From: Tribonema minus
Lineage: Eukaryota > Sar > Xanthophyceae > Tribonematales > Tribonemataceae
Direction: 5' to 3'
Assembly: GCA_017506865.1 (NCBI GenBank)
Contig: JAFCMP010000008.1
Location: 186,001-250,000 of the forward strand
DNA: 64,000 nt
Shown in pieces: positions 22,650-36,600 of the stretch; the stretch's first letter is position 1; each line of letters starts with the position of its first letter. The notes under the pieces were generated by a model. It had not been told where the DNA came from. It ran no database searches and saw only the letters and a program-made list of their open reading frames with translations. The translations under genes and the position numbers were made by a program.

Positions 22650-23539
22650 CGGGCTCTTGAGAGAGAGAGGCACGCAGCGTTGTTGAGCGTTGCTGCATCA
22701 TGCTCGTCCGACCGTCCGCGCACAAAACAACAGGCGCGAAGAGAGAGAAATACGTCGTTGATGCAGGCAGACTGCGGCGTGTTCCATCCGCTTATGTCTC
22801 AGCGGCAGTGCAGTGCGCTTGAGATTTGAAACACGTACAGCAGTGGCATGGGTGCGGGGGAGGTGGGGGGCACGGTGTTTATGGGTGTGCAAATCCAGTG
22901 CAAGTGAGGCTCAGCCAGTACACTAGTGGCGGGGGGGGGTGCATGCGGGGGGGGCGGGGAGAAAGGGGGGGGCGGGGGGGGGGTGGGACGGGAGCCCCAG
23001 GGGGGAGGATGATGATACACGACTGTGCAGGCATGCTGAGATGCCGCTACTGGCACGCCAGTTTTATGGGTGTGGCCGCATGTCTTGCCTCAGGCTGATG
23101 CTACAGGGGGGCGAGTGTAGTACTGTAGGAAAGTACTGTAGGGGCCACCAGACAGCATGTTGAGTATTTGTCTACGTGTCACATTTTGTCGTCAACAACA
23201 CACAACTATAAATTTAGTATTGCACTCTTTACATGCAGAGTTGCGGGGGCACCTGCTTTATGACTTGTCACACAGAGAGTCTGAGTCTTGTGCCAGCACA
23301 CCTGATGCATGCTTGTCAGTTTTGAGCATGCCTAGACAGCCGGCCAAAGCATTTGCAAATTGCTTGTAGTGCTGTAATGAGAACAGCTGTTGGCTATTTG
23401 CTTTTCAAAAAAACTGCCTGAACTTGAAGTTTAGAATCCGTAACCGCCGGCGTTTGAGGTGGGGTTTGGCAGAGAAAAGACACGGAGGAGCAATACAGCA
23501 ATACACGGTAGCCCTTGTCTGGACGCGCAATAGAGTGCC
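22650..23539. other. intergenic, G-rich tract
   Basis: No gene seen. A very G-rich stretch at about 22850-23010, with several runs of 7-9 G, could form quadruplexes on the plus strand. Confidence 0.5.
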
Positions 23540-23737
23540 ATGGACGTCAATCGCATCTTCATGCCTGAGCAGATCACGGTACACCCAGACCTTCCAGGAA
23601 TACTGAAGGAGTTCGCGAAGGCGGTAATCAAGGAGAACCCAACATCCGCAGAGGGCATTGCGGCGTTTGCAGCAGATTACTTCAAAGCGAAAGCTGGAAT
23701 ACAGGGACACAATCTCTTCAAATCACAAGCATGGTGA
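23540..23737 (+). CDS. RIIa (dimerisation/docking) domain protein, ropporin/RSP11 or RIIAD1-like
   Basis: ATG 23540 opens MDVNRIFMPEQITVHPDLPG and then ILKEFAKAVIKENP...GIAAFAADYFKAKAG. The PxxLPxILKEFxKAVI...AFAAxYF pattern is the RIIa helix pair. It forms the dimer that docks to A-kinase-anchoring helices and is found in radial-spoke proteins, ropporin and SP17. In protists these act in cilia and flagella, so the organism is probably flagellated. The frame stops after 65 codons. However, GCATG|GTGAGAG at 23733/23734 is a good donor, so this may be the first exon of a longer protein; I could not identify a second exon. A 65-residue single-exon protein is also possible. Confidence 0.7.
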   Translation: MDVNRIFMPEQITVHPDLPGILKEFAKAVIKENPTSAEGIAAFAADYFKAKAGIQGHNLFKSQAW

Positions 23738-26700
23738 GAGGGGGTGCCAGCGATGCAAAAGCCGCAAAGTTCAAACCATGGTTTTTGATGTGCAGTAGCC
23801 CTTGCTAACGGATCGATCAGCACATGATACACATGGAGCTTGATGTTAGAGGTAAGTGTGTTTGTTCTAGTGACATGCATCTAGTGGCACACACATAATG
23901 GCTGCAATCTCGGATTTGGACACCCCGCTGACAAACCAGCACAACGCGGTTGCTTCACATGCCCGTGAAGTTGTGGTCGCTTCTGATGAAAGTGGAGACT
24001 GATTTGAGGACCACCCGCAGAAAATTGTCATTCAAAAGAGACTTCAAGTCCATGCAGTGAGTTCAGGACATTTGCAAAGTGTCACAGCAATGTGACAGCA
24101 TGCAGGCGAGCACCGCACACGTTGGTGAGAATTTCAGCGAGAATTTCACACGCTTCACTTTCTGCATTACTTTGAGTTCTAGAAGCTTTCAAGGCAGCAT
24201 TCAAGGACCTCGTGAGCATACTCGCAAAGACAGGAACAGCTGTGTTCCGCTGCCTTGCATAGAGATAGCATGCACGACGCAGTGCCTGCTCTGGACCCGC
24301 TCATTTATTGAAGTTCAGTGCATCGTCAACGCCCCCATTCAATGTAGAAAGGCCCCACACGAGGTCGGCGATTGGCGTACACGCCGCAGTACCTGCCCTT
24401 ACTTCAACAGTGACTTCGCATTTGTCGTGCTATCACCAGAGCGGAAATCAACTGTGCAACTATTGGCGCTGCCGCCCCTCATGTGAACTCAATGACACTT
24501 TGCCAGCACTCGCAATGCCAGCAGATGTTCAGCACAGCAGATGTTCAGCACAGCAACCGGCAAGCATCGACGATGATTGTAGCGCAGTTGCATGATGCCA
24601 GATCTGGAGAAGCTCATGAATGGCACACTGCTTTTGCAAGTCTGCATGATTGCTGCTGCCTTTAAGGCTTTGGAACACCGCAGTACCGTATTCGGCTGAT
24701 GTTGATGTGTCCACACCTTTGTCTTGGACAGGCCTCGGCAAGTGACTGCGTCAAAGATAGAAGGTATATTGATGGTGCAGCTGATACGCTAAACTCCACA
24801 CAGTGTCGCGTCAGGGACATGCTGCAATCAAACCGTGACATCAGTTGAGACCTGAGCACCGACACAGCTTCTGAAGCAGGCAGGTGATGCATTGTGCTGT
24901 GCTGTATGATTTTTCCCAAGAAGGTGGTGAAAGCCCAACATGTACGCACGCGCTGCTGCTTGCTGTTGGTGAACGCATACTACATTGGTACTTCTTTAAG
25001 TACCCTCTCCGTAATGGCACTGCGCAACAAACACCACGAAAGTCCATGGGTGAACTGAGGTCTTCGAGATGCCATGAGCGAAGTCGTGTAAGAAACAGAG
25101 CAACTACACCACCTCCAGTGGCATCAAACAACTGCCAGCACACTCCAAGCTCATAGCAAATGCAACATCAAGAGTCTTGAAGTTTTGCCAAGCAGGCACC
25201 ACGCCGTGTTTGTGGCAGTGAGGTATCCACTACCACGATAAGCCATTGGTCTAGTCATGACATCTGTGCTCATGTGCGTTGTGCTGCTTGCAGACACCCA
25301 AGGGAAGATATCGTGCGCACACTGCCAAGGTGCACAAAGGCACATCCGAGTGCTGCTTGGTGTGCCCGCTAGCATTCCCGAGAGCGCCCGTTTGCCATCC
25401 CTCCCAGACCTTGTGAGTGTGGAAAGCGCACAACCCCCGAGGCCCGAGCACCGTCTCGAAGGCAAGACGATGAGGGCGTCACAGTGAGCCCAGGCGGCGT
25501 CTGCACACCTCTTGTATAGCGTCCCGTCGCCTGAGCTGGCAATGTGGCCGTGTGTGATGGACACGGCTTGATGTATACACACCTTTACCTGAATCTGTAC
25601 TTGAAGTTCTTGGGGCGGAGTGCCAATATGATTGAGCTTACATCTTCACATGTACGGAGTTGCTATTGATAGCCCGTGTGCATCGCCGCTGTGCTGCACC
25701 ATGCCTCGCTGACGTCATCAAGCACATGCTTGATGTGCTCGCTGTTGCGGTGTTCTCCTTCAACTTGAATTTTTTCTTCAACTTGATGTTGCCCTCCAGC
25801 CATGGTATTCATGACTACTTTCTATGCGCAATAAGTTTCTTCTGTTGTCTGCCGCCCTCAAAGCATGCAGCTCAACGTACTGCACGGCTCTCCGTACAAA
25901 GCGCCGTCTGTACTGGCGCCGAGCCGAATTATGATGGTCGTACTTCATGAATCTGCTTCGCAGCATCGACCAGGCTCGCACCCGCAAGGTGATCATGGCT
26001 TGCATGCCTGACAAAAACGCTGGTATGATCCACTGCCAGCGAATGCGTCGGGACCAATGATCGACGTGCTGAAGCTGTGCCATGCGACTGTATCAGACTC
26101 CGCGGTTGCTACGTGGAGTTGTCGTTTAGACCTTTCTGACCGTTAAACCAAACTTCAAGCGCCATAGCTTCAAAGTCGCCTGGTGCTGTAAGGCGAGAAC
26201 AGCATGGCGCTCACGAGAGATGGAGTGCGGCCGAGCACCCGACCCTGAATCCGATTCTTGTCGCGTGGCGTTTTCGCCCGCGTCGCTGATGCTCAGGAGA
26301 AAATGCCGTACATTCAACGGTCTGTCACTGCATGCATCAGTTGGTACGTATAAGAGTGAGGAACGCGTACTGGGAGCACGCATTTGCCCAGATTTCCCAT
26401 ACCATGTGCTGCATGTGGACTTGAACTACATTGCAATAATGTCACTCTGTGCCGCCTCGGCTTCAAGACAGCCAGTGTATTACTCGTGACATGGCCTGCG
26501 AGACTGCAGTGAGCACTGCAAACGTGCATGTAATCACATGTGGGGCCTTTCAATGGTCGCTTCTCCATTGCAGTGAAAAGTTCAAGTGCAAACATCAACT
26601 GGTATTTGAAGTTCCCGGCGCGCACCTGCCTCAAGATACACGAGATGCAAAGCGCAATCTGATTGAAGGTACCCAACCGCCTGCTGTTTCAGCAAGATGT

Positions 26701-27676
26701 AAGAGGGCTGCCAGGTTTGCATTCCCCAGTCATGTTCATGACATGCAGAAAAAAATGCAGAGGTTAACAAGAGCCTGCAATAGACAAGCACGGCACGTGT
26801 AATCAGATGGCAGCATGCTAGAGTCGAGTCCAGCTTTTGTGCTGTCAGGTCATGGTGCATCCTGCATTGCGCACCAAGCAAGACAAAATGAATGCAGTTG
26901 CATGAAACACATCTGCAAGCATACATGCCTCCTGCAACCCAGCATGCTAAGTTGTGGACATCCGAGGCCAGACCTCTGGCAGGGTGGTGCAAGTTGGTTT
27001 TTCTCTTTTATTCCAGCATAGATTGGTGTTTCGTTCAACATGAAAGTGTCAGCAAGAGCGCGCATGCATGCTGCCACAAAGTGGCAGAGATGCAACTGAT
27101 GAATGCATGCTCTAGGAACACACTCATGCTCAGCAGACCCTGAAGTCCTGGCAGTAAAATGCAGCTTCTGACCCTGAAAAACGCCGCTATGGATCCGCCA
27201 AACACACGCTACCTGCTACAGGGGGCGACGAACACACCACAACAACACGCAGACCATTGAGCAGGAGACTGCTGCAGAAAGTCCAGCTGCGCCTGGAACT
27301 TGGGGGCGTGGACAAGAGATGGGGCGCCTGCATGGGCTGCTGGCTGCGCAGACAATATGCAAGCTAAGTCAGGTCTAGTGAGCCAGCGCTGTGGCGACGG
27401 ATGAACTGCGGCTAGGCAGCGCACTCTGTGAGGCAGCGCACTCTGTGACGCATCCAGTGGTAGCAGTTGACGCTTGTGAACGGAGGAAGAACACTGCAGC
27501 AGGCGGGCGGCGCCAGCTCTGAATCTCTGTGCAGCGCGCGATGCGCAGCTGCCACGTGGCGCTTCTTGGTTGAGCAGCCGCGAAACGGCATGAGGCTGGC
27601 GCCGCACCCAGCATCACTCTCTGAGCATTACCGCACAACAGGACGCGCAGCATGCGTGCGGACTGCCGCAGCGGCG
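23738..27676. other. 4 kb without a supported gene
   Basis: Frames are short and lack splice context. A plus frame at ~24182-24262 (EAFKAAFKDLVSILAKTGTA) is the only exon-like segment, but its phase does not match the RIIa donor. The sequence around 25290 behind GCTTGCAG is open for ~60 codons without recognisable similarity. AACTTGAA/TTCAACTT words are frequent (for example 25760-25790). Confidence 0.4.
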
Positions 27677-30600
27677 TCATGTCGCGCGCTCGCCTGCGGC
27701 AACAGCAGCAGCTGCACCAGCAGCAGCCGCAGCAGCAGCAGCACCAGCCGTGCCAGCGGCGGCGCTCGGCGATTCCGCAGATGTTGCCCGCGCCATCTTT
27801 GCGGGCGCACCCGCTAGCTCGTGCTGCGCGGCGCGCTTTTCGGGGCGACGGCGGTCTACCACGGCACCGCCGCCGCCGCCGCCGCCTGTAATGGGCTTAC
27901 TCTGCGTTAGCTGCTGCTGCTGCTGTTGCTGCTGCTGTGGCACTGCTGGAGGTGATACCACAGCACTTGCTTCACCTTCAATCTTGCTGTCGCCGCCCCC
28001 TGCTGCCTGTGTGGGCTGCTGCTGCTCCTGCTGTTGCGCCTGCTGCTGCTGCTGCTGCTGCTGCAGCGGCGCCGAAGGCGGCGGCGACACCGGTTTTGGC
28101 ATGTCCTCATCGTTGAAGAAACCTTTCATCCCCCCGGCTTCCCTTTCCAGTATCTCATCTAACCCCCCTTCAAAGAGCGAGTGCATCTCACCCGTGTCCC
28201 CGAAGTCGCCAGCCATGGCAGCTCCTGCGGGAGCGTTGATCGTCCATTCGTGCTCGTGTGGTGTGGCGTCTGCGGGCAGCGCTGACAGAGCACTGCCGCT
28301 GGTGGTGTCGTCAGCCCCGCTTGCAACAGCGGCGGCGGCGGCGGCAGGGGCGGCGGCAGCAGCTGCAGCGTCAGGCCCACCAGCAGCAGCAGCACCTCCC
28401 TTCAGACCCGCAGTGGTATCGGTGCCAGCAACAGCAGACTGCGCAGCTTCCGCCGCAGCGGCATGCGAAGTGGCAGCAGCAGCAGCAGTTGAAGTGCTGG
28501 CAACAGCCGGCGCCGCCGCAGTAACAGCTGGCGCCGCCGCGGCAGCTGCTGCAGTTGTGGCGCCAGCGACAGGCTGCACGTCACCGCCACCAGCAGCAGC
28601 AGCGGCAGCCGCTTTGCGCGACAGGACGCGCGTCGTGCGGATGCGGTCAAGTTCCGCGCGGCAGTCGGGATCGAAGTGGCGACCAGGCTTGGTGGGTGGG
28701 CCAAGGGCGTCCGGATCGTCGGGCGCCAGCTGCAGGATGATGGCCTCGTAGCTCTCAATCTGCAGCAGAGGAGCAGCGCAAAACTGTGCTGTGACACAGT
28801 GCATTTGCTGTTGACGTGACAGCCGTGTCAGAGATTTGGGGCTCAACGTGCGGCAGCGGGGCGGCGTGCTGTGGCACCAGTCGCAGTTCGTGCGCTGTTG
28901 ATGCCGCCGCCGTTTCATAGAATGTGGATCATCGTGCGGCAAGTTGTGTAAGGTGACCTTTGACATGCTTGTAGCTGTTTGCAGTGTGTTCTGGATACTG
29001 GCGCGTCAGTGGCGTGTCGACTAACCTTGCCCCTAACTTGATCCTTAGCCCAAGCCCAAGCTAATTCATGGCATTGCCCACTGCTACTCTGTGCTGGCCT
29101 ACCCTTATTTCAAGCCCAGACTAATTCAAACGTTGCCCAGTGCCACTCTGTGCTACCCTGACCCCAAATTCTAAAAAACTTATGGTCAAGAGAAAGCAGA
29201 CCAGCGTGTATGCCTGTATGCTGTCCAATGGCTGGCATTGCTGAGCGCTGACATGTCAGAGTCCAGTAAACAAAGCATGCACAGTGCTGACTGATGCTTC
29301 CTGAGCATCGCTGCTCAGCCAACGCTTCAACCACTGCAGGACTTGCAGCATTAAGGATACCGCGACCCTCCTGTGAAGGACCCGGGATGATGTTGCTTGT
29401 CAATGAGCTGCAACAAAATCCTGAAAAACTGAGCCATGCTCTGCTGGTGGTTCAACTCACCTGTGTTTTTGGTACTTTATACACTTTCCCAAGTACTTCA
29501 AGGGCAGAACTGAATTGCATTGACTAACAGCGATGCCCCAGGACAGCCTCAATGCACCCAGAATTCACTTCATCGGTCAGGACTCACAACCACCAATTCC
29601 TGATGCAGATCGCCGTTCATTGCTGATTCACTGCAACAACTGATTCTGAGTATAAATATTCCAGACGGCTGCAAGCGCCTTGAGGCTTTATCGCTGACGA
29701 TTCGTCATGACCACAATTGCCCAAAATATGCAGGTCACGGCGGTAGCAATACTGCCAGAGTAAAAAAGGACCGGGGGCTCTATGGTTTTGGAACCATGAG
29801 TCATTGTACCTACACTTTTGTCGTTTTGGGTTACCACTGAAACCTCTACCAATGCTTCAAAGTAGTGTCCAAAATGTATGCAAATGCGCCGCTATGTCTC
29901 CGCTCCAGCTCTCACCTGATAAACTGATCTTCAGCTGTTCTTGATTTTGGTGGTATTTATCCCTTTTTGATTGGATCCTATAGAATCAAACTAGTATATG
30001 GAATGTACGTGAGCGTGCCGCTATGTGCATGTTCCACCTCTCACTTTGCAGTGCAAGCGTGCCTTCAAACCTCGCTTACCACTCACCACCGCGTAGCCAC
30101 CACAATTGCCCGAAACACGCAGGTCTTGGCAGCAGCGACTGTGCCAGTCCAGCAACATCCAAGTAGTACCTGGAATGTACACAAGCATCCCGCTACGCGA
30201 ACATCCCGTCATGTTCCCGCTCCACCTCTCACCTTAGCGCGCAGCGCGGACGTGCCTTCAAAGCCGGGCAGCACTGCTCCGCTGTCGCCGCCGCCGCCGC
30301 CGCTGTCGTGCGTGTCGGCGCCGCGCAGCTTCTGCCGCGTGTGCACCAGTTGCTGCGGAGCGATGCCACCAGCAGAAGTGCGCAGTGGTCAGAGCGGGGA
30401 CCGGGCTTGTAGAACTGAACGATATTTGATTTCAGGTAACCATTTAAAACTACTTGTTGACCACGCACTCAGTGTACGCATCACAATCCGGCGAAGTGTG
30501 ACCTTGTGCTGTAAGGCTAGTGCGCGGAGGTTGCAACGCTCAGATGCCGGCCGGCGCACGCGCATGTCGAGCGCACTCGGGCATTTCCGCACTTAGTATC

Positions 30601-33600
30601 GAGGCACGATGGCGAGCTGTAACGCTGGCAGTCTACGGTGGGCCGGGGGGGGGGGGGGGGGGGGGGATGGTGGAGCAAGCGCCATTGCCTCTGAGTCTTG
30701 TGCAGCCTCAGATGGCAATCGCTAAACAAGAAGGCATGGAGCTGCCCTAACCCTAAACCTGACGCTAAGACAATCCTACCCGACTACCCCAGACGTTTGC
30801 CTAACCCTCAGCCCAGCTTGCCATTGACGCGGCAGCGCAGGCGTGGACGGCGAGGGATAGGTAGGTACGGGTGTAGCGCAAGGTTTACCATGTTCATATG
30901 TGCGCTCCTCGCGGGCTTGTGCGCAATTTACGGAGCTCTCACCCTCGCTACTGCACTAGCGTCATCACTGTTTCTTGCCCCATGTAGCTAGGTATTGAGT
31001 GAATTGCGGGGTTGACCGTTGTGCTGCACCCGACACAGTGCATGGCTCTACATGCCTACTCAACTACTTTTACGAGCGCTGCTTCAGCACCTATCAGTGG
31101 TGGCCTGAGTGAGTTTTTAAAAAGCGGTGCTGCGCGCAGATTGCTTTTGCTAACAAGACATAACAGTGTTGTTTCATTATGCTTCTGAATTAGTTCCGGA
31201 CACCGTCACGGACTGATCATGGTGGTGTCGCGGGACGGCAAGCACCAGGATTTGCTCTGTAGCGCCCGCAGCAACTCGTTGACGCACTCGTGAATGCGTT
31301 TACTCACCTGTAGACTCACTGACTCATTTACTCACTTTTGGCTCACTGACTCACCACAATGGCGCCGTCACAGTGGTACAGCAGCCACCTGGAATCATTC
31401 ATGATCAAAGCATCTGCGCCCGCAATGATTCCATGACTGATTGACTTGCTCATCTACTCACTGACGCACTAAGGTGGCCGAGCTTGCGCGCCACAGTTGC
31501 GTTGGCACCTCACTGCACTAATCAAATAACTCACTCATGGACGCGCTCATTGACCCGCTGACTCACCATGATGGCGTTGCGGTACGGCAGCCACCTAGAC
31601 TTGCTCGCGTTGAAGCATCCGCACCCGCATCGATCCAACTACTACTCACTCACCGACTCACTGACTTACCATGATGGCGTACTCACTTGTCGTCTCATTG
31701 ACTCATCATGATGGCGTTGTGGTACGGCAGCCGCCCGGATATGCTGGCGATCAACTCATCCGCACCCACCTGATCAAGTGCTTCTACTGTAGTCACTCAT
31801 TGACTCAATGACTCAACACGATGGCGTACTCACCTGCTGACTCAGTGACTCATCATGATGGGCGTTGTGATACGGCAGCCACCCGGACTTGCTGGCAATC
31901 GACGCATCCGCACCCGCCCTGATCAACTACTTCTATAAATTCACTCGTTGACTCACTGACTCAACACGATGGCGTACTCACTCATTGATTCAGTGACTCA
32001 CCATGATGGCGTTGTGGTACGCCAGCCACCCGGACTTGCTCGCGATCAACGCGTCCGCACCCGCACAAATTACCCATTTGCTGACTCACTCGTTGACTCG
32101 CTTGACTCACCATGATGGCGTTGTGGTACGGCAGCCACCCCGACTTGCTCGCAATCCACTTCTTCGCGCCCGCGCGCAGCAGCCTCTCCACCTCCCCCCT
32201 GTCCCCCCTGTGCGCCGCTCTGCTGAGCGCTGTTGACCGGTTGTGATCCGACCTGTCGTTGACATCAATGTCCGCTGTCTTGGTCTGGCCCATTTCGACG
32301 AGGAGCTTGGCGACATCGGTGCTGTGCATCACCGCCTCGGTGAGCGGCGCGTAGCGGTCACGCGCGTCGTACTGCGACTCGAAGCGCACCTTCGCGAGGC
32401 CCGGCCACTGCACCAGGAGCGTCTGCGCAGTTGAGGTTCAGCAGCGGAAGTAAAGTAGTAGTAATCAATTCCAGTACTCTTGGGGCAAATCGCGCTGGCA
32501 TGGAGCAGCCTTTCATTGAGAACGCTGCTAGTGGAGTGTGCACAGATTGCATATGGTGATGCACAGCGGTCGCGTGCGTCGTACGGCGCCTTGCAGCGCA
32601 GCTTGGCAAGGCCGCCCACTGCACCAGGAGCGTCTGCACGGCCTGAAGTACACAGAGATTTTGGTGTTGCTGCAAGAGCGTGTACTCTTGGGGAAAACAT
32701 GCTGGAATAGAGCAGCCTTCAAGTGAGAACATATGGCATATGGCGATGCACAGCGGTGCGTAGCGGTCGCGCACGCACGCAGCGAACGACAGCGCTCAGA
32801 GTGAACACAAGTATCAGATCAGTTTGTCGCGCTTCAGAGTGACGCAAGAAGTGACGCAAGACGCAGCAAGTGGCGCGAGCCGCGCGTGCATTCCCCCCTA
32901 GACGCAGCCTTGCTGAGCACTGCTGCACTCTGCACTCGCGCGCCCGGCCTTGCAAGCACTGCCATGCTGTATCACGCACGCACGTCTGCCCTTGCTGAGC
33001 AGCGCCGCACTGCAGCAGCGTCACTGCGCGCTGCCATACTGCACTAAGCACGCGCGCCCCCCCCTCACCTGCACCGTCGCCGTGTCAGAGCCGCGTGGCC
33101 CTAATCCTAACCTTAAAAGCAACACACAGCTGACACAAACGCACGATGCGCAGAACGCTTCAACTGCACCGTCGCTGTGTCGCCTCGCGGATCACCGCGC
33201 GGAACGCCCTTAACTCTGACCCTATCCCATACCCTCACCTTAACCCAACCCTAACCCTAAGCAATACGGAGGGAGCGCTGACATAAGTGCACGTCACGCG
33301 AGCGCCCCACCTGCACCGTCGCCGTGTCGCCGCTGCGCATCGCTGCGCGGACCGCCCTCAACCCCAACCCTCATCCTAATCCTAATCCTAACCCTAATCC
33401 TAGTCCTGATCCTAACCCTAAGCAATGCGGAGGGAGCGCTGACATGGAGCACACAGCGTGAGCGCCTCACCTGCACCGTCGCCGTGTCGCCGCTGCGGAT
33501 CGCCGCGCGGCACACATCCCTAACCCTAAACCCAACCCTAACCCTAATCCTAACCTTAACCCTAGCCCTAAGCAACATGAGTGCTGACATAGAAGTCACA

Positions 33601-36600
33601 ACGCGCGAGCGCCTCACCTGCACCGTCGCCGTAGCGCCGCTGCGGATCGCCGCGCGGAACACATCCCTAACCCTAAACCTAACCCTAACCCTAAGCAATA
33701 CGGGGCGCTGAATAAAGGAACGACGTGCTAATGCCTTACATAAAGGAACTGCAAGGGCCTCACCTGCACCGTCGCTGCGTCGCCGCTGCGGATCGCCGCG
33801 CGGAACGCCGCCGCAATCACGTCCGGCACTGTCACGGGCTCACGCTCCCCTTGACCAGCCGCCGCGGCGAATACGGGTACACCTGGCGGCGGCGCGCCGT
33901 GCGCTGAACTGGAGGTGTACTGGAGGTGACCTGGTGGAGCGTCGCCGAGGGACTGTTGCTGCTGTTGGAGTTGAAGTTGCTGCTGGTGGTGGAATGCGGC
34001 TGGGACGGCGGGGCGCGGTTGGTGGCCTGCGGCGCGACTGAGGTGGGAGCGTCACGCAGCGGAGAGTCACATGACTGCAAATGAGAGTTGAGGTTAGTCT
34101 GCCGGCGGCTGGTGGGTGGCCTGCGGCGCGACTGAGGCGGGAGCGTCACGCAGCGGAGAGTCACATGACTGCAAACGCTATATTACGGTTGGTGTGCCGC
34201 CCACTTGAGGAGGAGCCCATGGACGGGCTAGTTGTTTCAGGATATTGTTCAGTTTTATTGACCACAAATGAGTTACGTAAAACCCTCATCATGACCACTT
34301 TTGTTTTGGACAAGTATGAAGCATACGTCCACCAAAAGCAATTTTACATGAGAAGTATTTTTTAGGGGTGTGTGTGTGTGTGTGTGCGTGTGTGTGTGCG
34401 CGCATGCGCGTGGTAGCTGAGGACACTAGCTGAGGACACTGATATGAACCACAAACCCTGCACCTCATTCAATGCTCGCAGTCACAGCTCTTTTGCTCAA
34501 GTGCGTGTGCGTGTGCGTGCGCCTGTGTACACACAACACAGCGAAGGCATGCGCCAGCAAGGTGCTCCCCATGGTCGCACCTCCTTGGGTGGAGCGCTGA
34601 TGCTGCAACTTCAAGAGTGAGCCTTTGCGATGACGCCGCAACTTGCAGAGGGCGAACAGCATTTTACCGTGCAGCACTTAGTGCTCGTGTGCTTTTGCTC
34701 CGCGCCTCATGCCGGCCCTGGTGATTGTACTTCAAGTACTAATGATATGGCGCCTGCATTGCATGTGTGGGTATATAGGTAAAATTGCTGCACTCGCAGT
34801 GCTCAGCAGAAGAGAGCGCTGCCGCCGTGCTTGCGAGCGCGGCGTCCCAGTCCCGCAGTGTGAGCAGGTGCTGATTGAATGATCTACACTATGTTTTTAC
34901 TGTAAATGCGGTGTACGTAATCACTGAAAGCTAATGTTATAGGGTAGCACTTTGCAGGATGCAGCGCGACTCACCGCCTATGCCAGACGCGGTGGTCGTG
35001 AGAGATGTCCTTGCATCATTCAAAGAAGTGCAATTGCTGAACACGCGATCGTGCACAGTTAACAACAGTTTGCGGGCGCACAAAATGTAAGTTCTTTGAG
35101 TGTGGAACCCAATTTGCGATTATGTATGTGCACCGCTGTTCTTGCGGCAGGACCAGGACATGCTGTAGGTAACTGGTGCAAACCGAAGAAGGGTGTGCGC
35201 ATGCATGCATGTCAGACATATGCACAGCTGTACTTCAAATTGAGGTTTGATGAGCCACCAAGCTTCCATATTTGGGGGGATGTGCGGATTCTGTTACATG
35301 CACTCACTTCAAGAAAGTGAAAGCGACGCTTCAAGGTAGTGGTACACGCAGTATTGCAGAGGCGGATGTGTACATGATTGGAAGCGCTTCAGCAAAATGT
35401 TTTGTAAAAATGCCTCATTGGCAAAAATGCTACATCATACGTCATCAATACAATTCCTAGGTGTGGATTGTTGCAAGTACAATCGCTGATTTGAACTTCC
35501 AAACGTGTACTGACTCAGATCCTTCAAATCAGATCACACTACCCACCTCTGCTCGGCGTTGAGTGGCAGCATGATGTAACTTCACAAGAAGTTGAAGAAT
35601 ACTGATTCTGACACATTTGATCTGGATCATTCGTACCCACCTATGCTCAGCGTTGGGGGGCAGCATGAAGTAGTCATACGCCGTCGTCGTTGCCAGTATA
35701 GGCACCAATTTGAACCTTCCAAAGTGAACTACTTCTGATACTTTGAGCTAAAGTAGATCATTCTACGCACCTTGGTTCGGTGCTGAGTGGCAGCATGATG
35801 TGGTCATACTGTAAGTACAGTCATTGCTGTGAACTCTCCAAAGAGCAGTGATTCTGATACGTTCGATCTAGATCATACTACCCACCCCATGCTCAGCGTT
35901 GAGTGGCAGCATGATGTAGTCGACACCAGATCACGCTACCCACCCCATGCTCAGCGTTGAGTGGCAGTATGGTGCAGTCGACACCAGATCAAACTACCTA
36001 CGCCATGCTCAGCGTTGAGTGGCAGTATGGTGCAGTCGACACCAGATCAAACTACCCACCTATGCTCAGCGTTGAGTGGCAGCATGATGTAGTCATAAGC
36101 AGTGTCGGACAGGTCCAGCAGGAACGTGCGGACGGTTCCGGGCGCGCGCGCGAGTCGACTCAGATTCGTGTCCCACCACGAGTTTTTGCCAGCTCCCACC
36201 AGGGGCAGCCTGAAGGCACGGGGGACAAGAAGTGCACGAGGATATAGTACGGGAAGGGGAGATGACAGTTGGTGATGTCATGAAGAGCTGATCGCGAGTC
36301 GACTCAGATTTGTGTCCCTCCACGATTTTTGCCGGCTCCCACCAGGGGAAGCCTGAAGGCGGAGACAGAAGTGCACGAGAATGTAGTGTGTGGGGGGGGG
36401 CACATGATTCGGTAATGTCATGTAGCTGTGATCGTGGATACGCGTGGCGATACTTCGAGTTGAAGTGATAATAGACGAGCATGGCAAAATGTCCAGTTGT
36501 CGCAGGGTACATGTAGACTCTGGTAGTAGTAGGAAGCTTGGCATTGATCATCTGGGCTCTTTCGGTTCCTAAGCGAGAGGTGGGGAAAGTACATCAGATA

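Noticed and set aside
24079-24486. Plus-strand frame that could extend the RIIa protein via a 3' site near 24176
   Set aside because: Phase would fit, but the sequence is not RIIa-protein-like and the acceptor lacks a pyrimidine tract.
27750-28751. 333-codon plus-strand frame of poly-Ala/Cys/Ser opposite the polyQ exon
   Set aside because: CAG/GCN repeats are open in several frames. The minus frame is supported by a splice acceptor, phase and a non-repetitive start (IESYEAIILQLAPDDPDALG).
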